Source: Burkholderia sp. Ac-20365
GTDB taxonomy: Bacteria; Pseudomonadota; Gammaproteobacteria; Burkholderiales; Burkholderiaceae
DNA: 64,000 nucleotides
Reading direction: 5' to 3'
NCBI RefSeq assembly: GCF_017104715.1
Contig: NZ_JAAGPI010000043.1
Location: 1-64,000, forward strand
The translations under genes were made by a program, and so were the position numbers. Numbering within the stretch: the first letter of the stretch is position 1; every line of letters starts with the position of its first letter. The notes beneath the pieces are model-generated. The model saw only the letters and a list, made by a program, of their open reading frames with translations. It ran no database searches and was not told where the DNA came from. Shown piece by piece: positions 8,257 to 16,776 of the stretch.

Positions 8257-8784
8257 TTGCGCCGGGTGAACTTCGAAGCTGAAGTGATTTCGTGGCTCCC
8301 GCAGTTGCGGCGCTATGCGCGCGCGCTGACGGGCGACCCAGCTTGGGCGGACGATCTGGTTCAGGATACGGCCGAGCGTGCGCTCGCGCGCTGGAAAGGT
8401 TTTCGACCCGACAGCAATCTGCGCGCGTGGCTGCTGACGATCCTGCGGCACCTGTACATCGACCAGTTGCGCGTGCGCCGCGAAATCGCCGTCGACGACG
8501 AGAGCGCGCCGTGGCGCAATCTCGAAGCGCCGCGCGGCGAAGTCGATGGTCTGGTGTTGCGCGATGTGCAGCGCGCGCTTTATTGTCTGCCCGTCGAGCA
8601 GCGCGAAGTAATGCTGCTCATCTGTGTGGAGGAACTGAGCTACCAGGAGGCGTCCGTGGCGCTCGGCGTGCCCATCGGCACCGTGATGTCGCGGCTGTCC
8701 CGCGCCCGCGAGCATATGCGGTCCCTGTTGACGGAAGGGCCCGTGCACAAGTCGCCGTCGCTGAAAGTGGTGAAGAGCAGGTGA
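8257..8784 (+). CDS. ECF sigma factor (RpoE-like, sigma-70 family)
   Basis: Protein of about 172-175 residues. Start is TTG 8257 or GTG 8266; GTG 8266 looks better for spacing. Region 2 is clear (LRRYARALTGDPAWADDLVQ, then DTAERALARWKGFRPDSNLR), and region 4 carries the DNA-binding helix pair (LSYQEASVALGVPIGTVMSR). No extra C-terminal domain, so it is a minimal extracytoplasmic-function factor. The gene 10 bases downstream encodes a membrane anti-sigma factor, the usual pairing. It probably drives its own promoter. Confidence 0.93.
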   Translation: MRRVNFEAEVISWLPQLRRYARALTGDPAWADDLVQDTAERALARWKGFRPDSNLRAWLLTILRHLYIDQLRVRREIAVDDESAPWRNLEAPRGEVDGLVLRDVQRALYCLPVEQREVMLLICVEELSYQEASVALGVPIGTVMSRLSRAREHMRSLLTEGPVHKSPSLKVVKSR

Positions 8785-8794
8785 AAAGCGCGCT

Positions 8795-9589
8795 ATGAAC
8801 AACGACGAAAACACTACCGGTTCCGCGAACACGCCCGATCTGCGCGCGCTGTCGGCGTTCGTCGACAGCGAGCTGCCCGAGAGCGAGCGCGCCGCAGTTC
8901 GCGAGCATCTCGCGCGCGACCCGCAGGCGGCCGCGCAGGTCGCCTCGTGGCGTGCGCAGAAGGCCGCGCTGCAGGCGTTGTGTGGTGCGCCCGAGCGCGA
9001 GGAGCCGCCGTTCATCGTGCTGCGTGCGCGGGTGCCGTGGTGGCGGCGCGTTGCCGTCGCTGCCTGCTGGCTCGCCGTTGGTGCCGGGCTGGCGCTTGCG
9101 CTCGGCCCGCTCGTGCCGCGTTTCACGGGCGGCGGCAATGGCGACGTGATGTCGTTCGCGCGTCGCGCGGATATTGCCTATGCCGTCTACACGCCTGAAC
9201 GGCGACATCCTGTCGAAGTCGCGGCCGCCGAGGAAGAGCATCTGATCAACTGGCTGTCCAAACGCCTGAACCGGCATCTGTCCGTGCCGTCGTTGCAGGA
9301 GTATGGCTACACGCTCGTCGGCGGACGGCTGCTGCCGGGCGAGGCGGGGCCCGCCGCGCAATTCATGTACGAGAACCCTGGCGGCGCGCGCCTCACGCTC
9401 TACGTGACGGGCATCCCGAAAGACGAGACGGCGTTCCGCCTGTTCCGCGACGGCAACCGGCGCACGTTCTACTGGATCAACGACCACATGGGTTACGCGC
9501 TGTCGGGTCCGATCGAGGAAGACAAGCTGCGCTCGATTGCGATCGAAGTGTGCGGCGAACTCGGTGGCCGCCCGGAAACCTGGCAATAA
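8795..9589 (+). CDS. Membrane anti-sigma factor
   Basis: Protein of 264 residues partnering the ECF factor encoded just upstream. The N-terminal 70 residues hold a helical anti-sigma domain (LRALSAFVDSELPESERAAV, then REHLARDPQAAAQVASWRAQ). The HxxxCxxC zinc motif of ZAS-type anti-sigma factors is not present. One membrane helix follows at about 86-106 (VAVAACWLAVGAGLALALGP). The periplasmic part contains RLTLYVTGIPKDETAFRLFR. The expected mode is sequestration of the sigma factor at the inner membrane until an envelope signal arrives. Confidence 0.88.
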   Translation: MNNDENTTGSANTPDLRALSAFVDSELPESERAAVREHLARDPQAAAQVASWRAQKAALQALCGAPEREEPPFIVLRARVPWWRRVAVAACWLAVGAGLALALGPLVPRFTGGGNGDVMSFARRADIAYAVYTPERRHPVEVAAAEEEHLINWLSKRLNRHLSVPSLQEYGYTLVGGRLLPGEAGPAAQFMYENPGGARLTLYVTGIPKDETAFRLFRDGNRRTFYWINDHMGYALSGPIEEDKLRSIAIEVCGELGGRPETWQ

Positions 9590-9834
9590 CGCTCACGCGT
9601 CATCTTTTCGATGGCCGGAAACATCGCGTAACACGATGTTCGCCGCCGCGTCCCGACCCTCAGGAATAGCCTCCAGCGCGCAAGCGTTTAATTGATGCAG
9701 GCGCGAGTTTCGTCGCTATCGGCGAGCATCCGGCGGCCGTGTGCCGCGCGCGTCCTGCAAGGCGAATCGATGGCGTCTTTACGGCGACGGCGCGCTTACG
9801 TGCTGCGACACCGCACCGTCGGGCAGGACAGATT

Positions 9835-10293
9835 ATGCGTACTTTGACTGTAGTCGGTGCAATGGTGTGCGTGTGCGCCGGATGCGCGGTGCCGGCTTCG
9901 CCGCCCGTCGCCGCACAGGAACCGCTCAACGATCCGATGACGACGTGCCGCAATATCGTCGGCGAGGCGGAGATCGACGGCACGATGCAGCAGATCAGCG
10001 GGCTCGCGTGCCAGCAGCCGGATGGGACCTGGCAGATCCAGCAGGGCGGCGACGCGGCGGCCGTCGTGTATCCGATTCCCGCCTATCCTTACTATGACCC
10101 GTGGTACTGGGGCCCGCCGGTTGCCGTGGGCTTCGGCGCGTCGTTCGTGTTCGTCGACCGGTTCCATCATTTCCATCACATGAACCATGTGCATTGGGGA
10201 CGGCCGGGCGGCGGTTTTCACGGGATGGGCGGCGCGCGCGGCTGGGGCGGCGGTCACACGTGGGGCGGCATGGGCGGCGGGCATCGGCGATGA
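9835..10293 (+). CDS. RT0821/Lpp0805-like surface lipoprotein with Gly/His-rich tail
   Basis: Protein of 152 residues. A lipoprotein signal precedes VCAGC (Cys at residue 17). Residues 38-62 read CRNIVGEAEIDGTMQQISGL followed by ACQQPDGTW, which resembles the short conserved C-terminal module of 17-kDa/RT0821-type surface antigens. The remaining third is dominated by His, Gly, Trp and Tyr (HHFHHMNHVHWG, GGGFHGMGGARGWGGG), suggesting metal binding or a flexible surface segment. ATG 9835 is chosen because it gives the signal peptide. A lone gene between the anti-sigma factor and an oxidase. Confidence 0.62.
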   Translation: MRTLTVVGAMVCVCAGCAVPASPPVAAQEPLNDPMTTCRNIVGEAEIDGTMQQISGLACQQPDGTWQIQQGGDAAAVVYPIPAYPYYDPWYWGPPVAVGFGASFVFVDRFHHFHHMNHVHWGRPGGGFHGMGGARGWGGGHTWGGMGGGHRR

Positions 10294-10377
10294 GCGTGGC
10301 GCACATGCCCGGCGTGTTCCAGGGGCGTCTCGGGTCAAACAGGGCTGATAACGTCGAACAATGGACAAGGGGACAAC

Positions 10378-11958
10378 TTGACACGCATCCTGCCGCCGGA
10401 CATGTCCGCCGCGACGTTCGATCGCGCGCTCGCCGCTTTCGAGGCGATCGTCGGCGCCAACCAGATGGCGGCGTCGCCGGCGAGTCTTGCGCCTTACGCC
10501 GATCCGTTCGCGCCGGGTTCGCTGGCTGCATCGTTCGTGCCGTCGGCGGCGCTGCTGCCCGCGAATGTCGATGAAATCCGCGCGATCCTGCGTGTGGCGA
10601 ACGAGTACCGCGTACCGCTGTGGACGGTGTCGACGGGGCGCAACTTCGCGTACGGCGGCGCGGCGCCGCGTCTGCCCGGCTCGGTGGTGCTCGACCTCCA
10701 ACGGATGAACCGCATCCTCGCCGTCGACGAGCAGCTTGCGTATGCGCTCGTCGAACCCGGCGTCAGCTACTTCGACCTGCATCATCATCTGCGCGAGCGC
10801 GGATACAGGCTGTGGGTCGATCCGCCTGCGGCGGGCTGGGGCAGCATCGTCGGCAACACGCTCGAACGCGGCTTTGGCACGACGGCCTATGGCGATCACG
10901 CAGCGGCGCAGTGCGGCATGGAAGTGGTGCTCGCCAATGGCGACGTCGTGCGCACGGGCATGGGCGGAATCGAGATCGGCACGTCGTGGCAGGTGTTCCG
11001 GCACGGCTATGGGCCGTCGTTCGATCCGATGTTCATGCAATCGAATTACGGCATCGTCACGAAGATGGGCGTCTGGCTGATGCCCGCACCCGCCGCGTAT
11101 CGGCTCGGCGAAATCCAGTTCCAGCGCGACGACGATCTGGAAGCAATCGTCGAAACGCTCCGGCCATTGCGTCTGAACGGCACGATCACGAATCAGGCGG
11201 TGATCGAAGGCGGGCTGCGGCGCGCGGCGGGCATCGGGCCGCGTTCGCAGTGGTATCAGGGCAAGGGCGTGATGCCCGAGAGCGCGATTGCGTCGATGAT
11301 CGACGCGCTGAAAATTGGCCGCTGGAATCTGCATTACGCGCTCTACGGCGAGCGCGAAGTGATCGACGCGCAGGAGACCATCGTGCAGCGCGCGTTCGGC
11401 CGCATTCCGGGCGCGCGCATGCTGTCGAAGACGTACGACGGCAACGCCGAACCCGAAGGCGGCGGCGATCGCAACCTTGCGGGCATTCCGGCCATGACGG
11501 CATTTCGCATGCTCGACTGGCGCGGCGGCAGCGGCGCGCATGTCGATTTTTCGCCCGTCTGCCCGGCGACGGGCCGCGACGCGATGCGCCAGTACACGCT
11601 CGCGAAAACGCGTGCGAACGAATACGGTTTCGACTACTACGGCGGCTTCACATCGGGTGAGCGTCATCTGCATCACATCGCCGCCGCGATCTTCGATAAA
11701 AGCGACACACGCCAGAGCGAACTCGCGGGCGACCTGCTGCGCGCATGGATGAGCGATGCGCACGGCGCGGGCTACGGCGAGTACCGCTCGCACCTCGTCT
11801 ATATGGACTTCGCGGCGGCGCGCTACAACTTCAACGACGGCGCGTTGCTGCGGCTGTCGGAGACGATCAAGGACACGCTCGATCCCGCGGGCATCCTGTC
11901 GCCGGGCAAGCAGGGCATCTGGCCAAAGGCATTTCGCAACTGGCGCGGCTATACATGA
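10378..11958 (+). CDS. FAD-linked oxidase of the vanillyl-alcohol oxidase / 4-cresol dehydrogenase family
   Basis: Protein of about 526 residues. The N-terminal FAD-binding domain shows STGRNFAYGGAAPRLPGSVV and later GWGSIVGNTLERGFGTTAYG, characteristic of the VAO/PCMH flavoprotein family. The C-terminal half is the FAD-oxidase cap domain (ending with DPAGILSPGKQGIWP). Such enzymes oxidise para-substituted phenols or similar alcohols. No cytochrome c subunit gene follows, so it may be an oxidase rather than a p-cresol methylhydroxylase. The start is TTG 10378 with AAGGGGAC in front; ATG 10402 is an alternative. Substrate not predictable. Confidence 0.85.
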   Translation: MTRILPPDMSAATFDRALAAFEAIVGANQMAASPASLAPYADPFAPGSLAASFVPSAALLPANVDEIRAILRVANEYRVPLWTVSTGRNFAYGGAAPRLPGSVVLDLQRMNRILAVDEQLAYALVEPGVSYFDLHHHLRERGYRLWVDPPAAGWGSIVGNTLERGFGTTAYGDHAAAQCGMEVVLANGDVVRTGMGGIEIGTSWQVFRHGYGPSFDPMFMQSNYGIVTKMGVWLMPAPAAYRLGEIQFQRDDDLEAIVETLRPLRLNGTITNQAVIEGGLRRAAGIGPRSQWYQGKGVMPESAIASMIDALKIGRWNLHYALYGEREVIDAQETIVQRAFGRIPGARMLSKTYDGNAEPEGGGDRNLAGIPAMTAFRMLDWRGGSGAHVDFSPVCPATGRDAMRQYTLAKTRANEYGFDYYGGFTSGERHLHHIAAAIFDKSDTRQSELAGDLLRAWMSDAHGAGYGEYRSHLVYMDFAAARYNFNDGALLRLSETIKDTLDPAGILSPGKQGIWPKAFRNWRGYT

Positions 11959-11975
11959 GGCGAGAGGGCGTGGAC

Positions 11976-12359
11976 ATGCAGCGGCGCACTTTCATTGCAG
12001 CAGGCGCGTGGCTGTCGACAACGGCGGCCTGGCCTGCCGTGTGGCGTCATCCGGACGCGCTGCGCGCGGGCCTCGCGCTGATCGACACGGCGCTGCCCGA
12101 AGCGTCCGCGCTGTCGGCGCACGCGACACGTCTGTGCATACCCGTGATCGACCTCGATGCCGCGCCGCATGCCGATATCGCCATGCTCTGGTACGACACG
12201 CTCGCGCCGCGCGCGGGCGAACGGCTGACGATGATCGGCGTCGCGCGCGCCGCGGACTTCTTCGTGCTCGCGCGTCTCGCGCTGCTGCCGGCTGCATCGA
12301 TGACGCACGCGCTCAGCGTGCCGCAACGCGCATCGGTCGCGTTCGCGCTGACGTTGTGA
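11976..12359 (+). CDS. Small exported protein linked to the FAD oxidase (Tat-like leader)
   Basis: Protein of 127 residues starting at ATG 11976, with GAGAGGG upstream; an in-frame ATG at 11955 would overlap the oxidase stop as ATGA. The N-terminus QRRTFIAAGAWLSTTAAW looks like a twin-arginine signal with a short hydrophobic core. The rest (ATRLCIPVIDLDAAPHADIA, then MLWYDTLAPRAGERLTMIGV) matches no family that I recognise. The tight arrangement with the flavin oxidase suggests a shared pathway. It ends 12 bases from the convergent DUF1571 gene. Confidence 0.6.
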   Translation: MQRRTFIAAGAWLSTTAAWPAVWRHPDALRAGLALIDTALPEASALSAHATRLCIPVIDLDAAPHADIAMLWYDTLAPRAGERLTMIGVARAADFFVLARLALLPAASMTHALSVPQRASVAFALTL

Positions 12360-12371
12360 ACAAAACGTGAT

Positions 12372-13340
12372 TTAAAAGCGGTATTCCGGGTTCTTCGGAT
12401 CGAACGCCATATCGTCGAAGGTTTTCGGCGTGATCGTCTGAAACACGATGCGTTCGAAAATCTCGCCATCGTTCGCATACGACTCCGCCATGCGGAAATA
12501 CGGATGGCGCAAGTCGAGGCCGAGCACTTCTTTCTTCGCGTAATACTCGGGCTGGCCCGTCGGCGTTTCATAGGTGAAGGCAATCACGCGCACGCCGTCC
12601 ACATTGCGCACGTCGATCTGCGCGGGCCGCGTGATGCCGGCATTGGCGAACTTTTTCCCTTCGTCGAGAAACTGCTGCGCGATGAACTCCGTGCCGAGAT
12701 CGCGCACCCGATGGTTCGACTGCGAGCGCGCCAGCGCGCCATTGATCGAGGTCCACAGCGGCATGATGTTGAAGATGCCACCGAGATGGCCATACATTTC
12801 GTCGGCGCGCCTGGATTCGTCGTAGATGATTTCCTGGCCGACGTGCGGGCCGCCCGGCAGCCAGCGGCCGTAGATGCGCAGCGGCTCGCGCGTGAGCCGC
12901 ACCAGCATGTGATCGGGCCGGCGCGGCCACACGCCGCGAATGCGCTCCTGGCGCAGCATCGTGAACTCGTACGAAGGGTAGCCGTTCGGTCCTTCCTCGA
13001 TATAGCGCGGCACCGTGAGCGGATCGAACGATTCGAACAGCGCGACGAGCGTCGCATCGTCCATCTGTTCGAGTGCGCCTGTTTGCGCGGCGTTGCGCAG
13101 CCACTTGACCTGCTGCTCGAGCGGCAGCTTCGCGACGCTCGCCACGGTTTCGTCGGCATGCGGGGCGAGCGCGGGTGACGCGTGTGGCGCGAGGGCGGCC
13201 GCGTCGTTCTGCGCGGCGGCCGCGCCCGCAGCGCCCACGATCAGCGCGCAGACCAGTTGCGCGACAGCCAGCCATGGCCAGCGCGCACGGCAGGACCGAT
13301 CGCAACGCGAACGCAGTTCCACAATCTTCGGGTGATGCAT
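12372..13340 (-). CDS. DUF1571-like exported protein
   Basis: Protein of 322 residues with an N-terminal membrane or signal segment (WLAVAQLVCALIVGAAGAAA). The periplasmic part includes RPDHMLVRLTREPLRIYGRW followed by GQEIIYDESRRADEMYGHLG, a pattern that I associate with DUF1571 proteins, which resemble lipoprotein-localisation folds. The C-terminus has ITPKTFDDMAFDPKNPEYRF. It is the last gene on the minus strand of the fatty-acid cluster, 61 bases after fadD, so it may be co-transcribed. The family assignment comes from memory of the motif and is moderate. Confidence 0.6.
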   Translation of the reverse strand: MHHPKIVELRSRCDRSCRARWPWLAVAQLVCALIVGAAGAAAAQNDAAALAPHASPALAPHADETVASVAKLPLEQQVKWLRNAAQTGALEQMDDATLVALFESFDPLTVPRYIEEGPNGYPSYEFTMLRQERIRGVWPRRPDHMLVRLTREPLRIYGRWLPGGPHVGQEIIYDESRRADEMYGHLGGIFNIMPLWTSINGALARSQSNHRVRDLGTEFIAQQFLDEGKKFANAGITRPAQIDVRNVDGVRVIAFTYETPTGQPEYYAKKEVLGLDLRHPYFRMAESYANDGEIFERIVFQTITPKTFDDMAFDPKNPEYRF

Positions 13341-13401
13341 GGATCACTCCCAAAAGCGCGGAAGGCTTCGCGTCGACGCAGTGCTCAGGCGCGCGATGCC
13401 G

Positions 13402-15207
13402 TCACGAGGTTTTCTGCTTCGCCAGCTCCTGATCGCGCAGCTCGCGCCGCAGGATCTTGCCGACATTCGTTTGCGGAAGCTCGTCGCGGAACTCGACGAC
13501 CTTCGGCACCTTGTAGCCCGTCAGATTCTTGCGGCAATGCGCGATCACCTGTTCCTCGGTGAGCGAAGGGTTGCGCCGCACGACGAACACTTTCACGCGC
13601 TCGCCCTGCGCGACGTCCGGGATGCCGATGGCAGCGACTTCGCGCACGTCCGGGTGCATCGCGATCACGTCCTCGATCTCGTTCGGATACACATTGAAAC
13701 CCGACACTAAAATCATGTCTTTCTTGCGGTCGATCAGGCGGATATAGCCGCGCGAATCCATCACGCCGATATCGCCCGTGGCGAGCCAGCCGTCGTCGTC
13801 GAGCACCTTGGCGGTTTCCTCGGGACGGTTCCAGTAGCCTTTCATCACCTGCGGGCCTTTCACGCACAGTTCACCCGGCTCGCCGATGTTCGCCCAGCTG
13901 CCGTCGTCCTTGCGAAAACGCACTTGCGTGGACGGTGCGGGCAGGCCGATCGAGCCGTCGAACTCGCGCATGTGCTTCAGATCGACCGGGTTCATCGACA
14001 CGATCGGCGAGCATTCCGTGAGCCCATAGCCTTCGATGATCGGCTTGCCCGTGACCTGCCGGAAACGGTCGGCGACGGCCTGCTGCATCGCCATGCCGCC
14101 TGCCATCGCGAGCTTGAGCTTCGAGAAGTCGCGGTTGCGGAATTCCTCGTTGTCGAGGAACGCGTTGTAGAGCGTGTTGACGGCCGTAATGCCTGTGAAG
14201 GTTTCGTGGCGCAAGATCTTCATCACCATCTTCGTGTCGCGCGGATTGGCGATCAGGATGTTGCGCCCGCCGAGTCCCATGAAGATCATCGCGTTCACGG
14301 TCAGCGAGTAGATGTGATAGAGCGGCAGCGGCGTGAGCACGGTTTCGATCTCGTCGGTCAACTGGCTTTCGGCCCACACCTTCGCCTGCAGCAGATTCGC
14401 GACGATGTTCCGGTGCGTGAGCATCGCGCCTTTCGCGACGCCCGTCGTGCCGCCCGTGTATTGCAGGAAGGCGAGGTCGGTGGCGGCGGTCTGCACGGGC
14501 GAGAGCGTGCGCCCGTAACCCGTCGCGAGTGCCTTCAGCATCGGCACGGCTTGCGGCAGGTTATAGGCGGGCACGAGCTTCTTCACGTGACGCAGCACGA
14601 AGTTGATCAGCTTGCCCTTGAGGTTGAAGCCGTCTTTCAGCAGATCGCCGAGCGCGGTGACGATCACGTTCTGCACGCGCGTGCCGGCGAGCGAGTCCTC
14701 CACGGTCTTCGCGAAGTTCTCGAACACAACGATGGTCTGCGCGCCGCTGTCCTTAAGCTGATGCGACAGTTCGCGCACCGTGTAGAGCGGGTTCACGTTG
14801 ACGACGATGGCGCCTGCCTTCAGCACGCCGAACAGCGCAACCGGATACTGGAACGTGTTCGGCAGCATGATCGCGACACGGTCGCCGGGCTTCACGCCGA
14901 TGCTTTGCAGATACGAAGCGAAGGCGGTCGCCTTGCGCGCCAGTTCGCCGTACGTAAGACTTTCGCCGACGCTCACATAAGCGACGCGCTCACGAAAGCG
15001 CGTCGTGCATTCGTCAAAGAACGCGACGACGGACGCATACTGCGACACGTCGATCTCGCGCGGCACCTCGGGCGCATACGACGCGTACCAGATGCCGTCC
15101 GTGTTCGGCGCGTGCTGTGCTTGCGACTGTGTCTGGGTCTGGGTTTGCGTTTGCGTCTGCATCTGCGTTTGCATTGGCGCCGGTTGCGAGGTGGTCGGCT
15201 CGGTCAT
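13402..15207 (-). CDS. fadD: Long-chain fatty-acid--CoA ligase
   Basis: Acyl-CoA synthetase of 601 residues that activates fatty acids with ATP and CoA. Start is ATG 15207 with GGGAGAC upstream; an upstream in-frame ATG (15324) would overlap the thiolase. Adenylate-forming motifs are clear: LQYTGGTTGVAKGAML (P-loop), EGYGLTECSP, and GWLATGDIGVMDSRGYIRLI with DRKKDMILVSGFNVYPNEIE. Residues about 12-31 are an odd Gln/Thr dipeptide tract (MQTQMQTQTQ...) before the catalytic body. It follows the thiolase by 91 bases in a beta-oxidation gene cluster. Confidence 0.93.
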   Translation of the reverse strand: MTEPTTSQPAPMQTQMQTQTQTQTQTQSQAQHAPNTDGIWYASYAPEVPREIDVSQYASVVAFFDECTTRFRERVAYVSVGESLTYGELARKATAFASYLQSIGVKPGDRVAIMLPNTFQYPVALFGVLKAGAIVVNVNPLYTVRELSHQLKDSGAQTIVVFENFAKTVEDSLAGTRVQNVIVTALGDLLKDGFNLKGKLINFVLRHVKKLVPAYNLPQAVPMLKALATGYGRTLSPVQTAATDLAFLQYTGGTTGVAKGAMLTHRNIVANLLQAKVWAESQLTDEIETVLTPLPLYHIYSLTVNAMIFMGLGGRNILIANPRDTKMVMKILRHETFTGITAVNTLYNAFLDNEEFRNRDFSKLKLAMAGGMAMQQAVADRFRQVTGKPIIEGYGLTECSPIVSMNPVDLKHMREFDGSIGLPAPSTQVRFRKDDGSWANIGEPGELCVKGPQVMKGYWNRPEETAKVLDDDGWLATGDIGVMDSRGYIRLIDRKKDMILVSGFNVYPNEIEDVIAMHPDVREVAAIGIPDVAQGERVKVFVVRRNPSLTEEQVIAHCRKNLTGYKVPKVVEFRDELPQTNVGKILRRELRDQELAKQKTS

Positions 15208-15298
15208 CGTGATGTCTCCCGTTGTTCCAGCTTTGTCGTTGTAGGTGTCGTGTGCATGAATCGTTCGCTGTGCTTCCGTTCCCGGACGGTGCGCGATT

Positions 15299-16621
15299 CT
15301 ACCGTTCCAGAATCGCGACCACACCCTGGCCGCCTGCCGCGCAGATCGAAATCAGGCCGCGCACGGTGCCCGCCGGCTTGTCGAGTTGCGCGAGCATCTT
15401 CGCGAGTCCCGCGACGATGCGCCCGCCCGTGGCGGCGAACGGGTGGCCCGTCGCGAGCGAGCCGCCGTTCACGTTCATTTTCGCGCGATCGATGGCGCCC
15501 AGCGCGCCTTCGAGTCCCAGTTGCGTGCGGCAGTACTCATCGTCCTGCCAGGCGGCGAGCGTGCAGAGCACCTGTGCGGCGAACGCTTCGTGAATCTCGT
15601 AGTAGTCGAAATCCTGCAAGGCGAGGCCCGCGCGTTTGAGCATGCGCGGCACCGCGTAGGCCGGCGCCATCAGCAGGCCTTCCTTCTTCTCGAAGAAGTC
15701 GACGGCGGCCGTTTCGTGCCACGTCAGCCACGCGAGCACGGGCAGGCCGCGTGCGGCGGCCCATTCCTCGCTCGCCAGCAGCACGGCCGACGCGCCGTCT
15801 GTCAACGGCGTCGAGTTGCCCGCCGTCATCGTGCCCGCGTCGCGGTCGAATACCGGCTTGAGCGACGCGAGCTTGTCCAGCGTCAGGTCGGGGCGCACGT
15901 TGTTGTCGCGAGCGAGACCGCGAAACGGCGTCATCAGGTCGTTGAAGAAGCCGCTCGCGTAGGCTTCCGTGAGCTTGCGGTGGCTGTCATAAGCCAGCAC
16001 ATCCTGTGCCTCGCGTGAGATGCCCCAGCGTTTGGCCATCAGCTCGCAATGCTCGCCCATCGAAAGTCCTGTGCGCGGCTCGCTGTTGCGCGGCAGAAGC
16101 GGCTTGAAGAACATGCCTGGGCGCAGTTTCGCGAGCGCGCCGACGCGCTGTCCAGCCGAGCGGCCGCGATTCGCTTCGAGCAAAATCTTGCGCATTCTTT
16201 CATTGACGCCGATGGGCGCGTCCGAAGTCGTATCGGCGCCGCCCGCGATGCCCGCGTCGATCTGCCCGAGCGCGATCTTGTTCGCCACCAGAATCGCCGC
16301 TTCGAGGCCCGTGCCGCAGGCCTGCTGCACGTCGTAGGCGGGCGTTTCCTTCGCGAGCGTGGTCGACAGCACGGCTTCGCGCGCCAGGTTGTAGTCGCGT
16401 GAATGTTTGATGACGGCGCCCGCCGCGACCTCGCCGAGGCGCTCGCCATGCAGGTTGTAGCGGTCGATCAGGCCTTGCAGCGCGAAAGTCAGCATGTCCT
16501 GGTTCGAAGCCGTCGCGTACGCGGTGTTCGAGCGCGCGAACGGAATCCGGTTGCCGCCGATGATGGCGACGCGGCGTGTCGTGGTTAGCGGGTTTGACGG
16601 CGGTCGTGACGAGTCAGGCAT
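15299..16621 (-). CDS. fadI: Acetyl-CoA C-acyltransferase (thiolase, FadI-like)
   Basis: Thiolase of 440 residues that cleaves 3-ketoacyl-CoA in beta-oxidation. The nucleophile Cys102 sits in QQACGTGLEAAI, His393 in ATGHPFAATGGR, and the second Cys427 in SICAAGGQG. A YEIHEAFAAQVL motif is also present. The final motif has Ala-Ala where many thiolases have Gly-Gly. Length and the N-terminal RVAIIGGNRIPFAR fit the FadI-type clade. It lies between the MaoC-type gene and fadD on the same strand. Confidence 0.9.
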   Translation of the reverse strand: MPDSSRPPSNPLTTTRRVAIIGGNRIPFARSNTAYATASNQDMLTFALQGLIDRYNLHGERLGEVAAGAVIKHSRDYNLAREAVLSTTLAKETPAYDVQQACGTGLEAAILVANKIALGQIDAGIAGGADTTSDAPIGVNERMRKILLEANRGRSAGQRVGALAKLRPGMFFKPLLPRNSEPRTGLSMGEHCELMAKRWGISREAQDVLAYDSHRKLTEAYASGFFNDLMTPFRGLARDNNVRPDLTLDKLASLKPVFDRDAGTMTAGNSTPLTDGASAVLLASEEWAAARGLPVLAWLTWHETAAVDFFEKKEGLLMAPAYAVPRMLKRAGLALQDFDYYEIHEAFAAQVLCTLAAWQDDEYCRTQLGLEGALGAIDRAKMNVNGGSLATGHPFAATGGRIVAGLAKMLAQLDKPAGTVRGLISICAAGGQGVVAILER

Positions 16622-16776
16622 CGAGCGGCTCCCTCATGGTGTCTGGGTGTCCGCCTGTCAGGCGGATCGAATCGCGCATGCAACGCCCGGCACCTGCTTG
16701 AAACGGATCAGGCGGGGCGTTGATTCCATGGTTGGTTGCATGCCGTGCGGCGCTGTGCGCCTGGCACGGCACGGCG

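Noticed and set aside
7738..9138. A 466-codon minus-strand frame across the lipoprotein/ECF/anti-sigma genes
   Set aside because: It is antisense to three well-supported genes, is Arg/His/Ala-rich, and has no recognisable family.
9796..11793. A 665-codon minus-strand frame opposite the FAD oxidase
   Set aside because: Shadow of the oxidase gene, with no motif and improbable composition.
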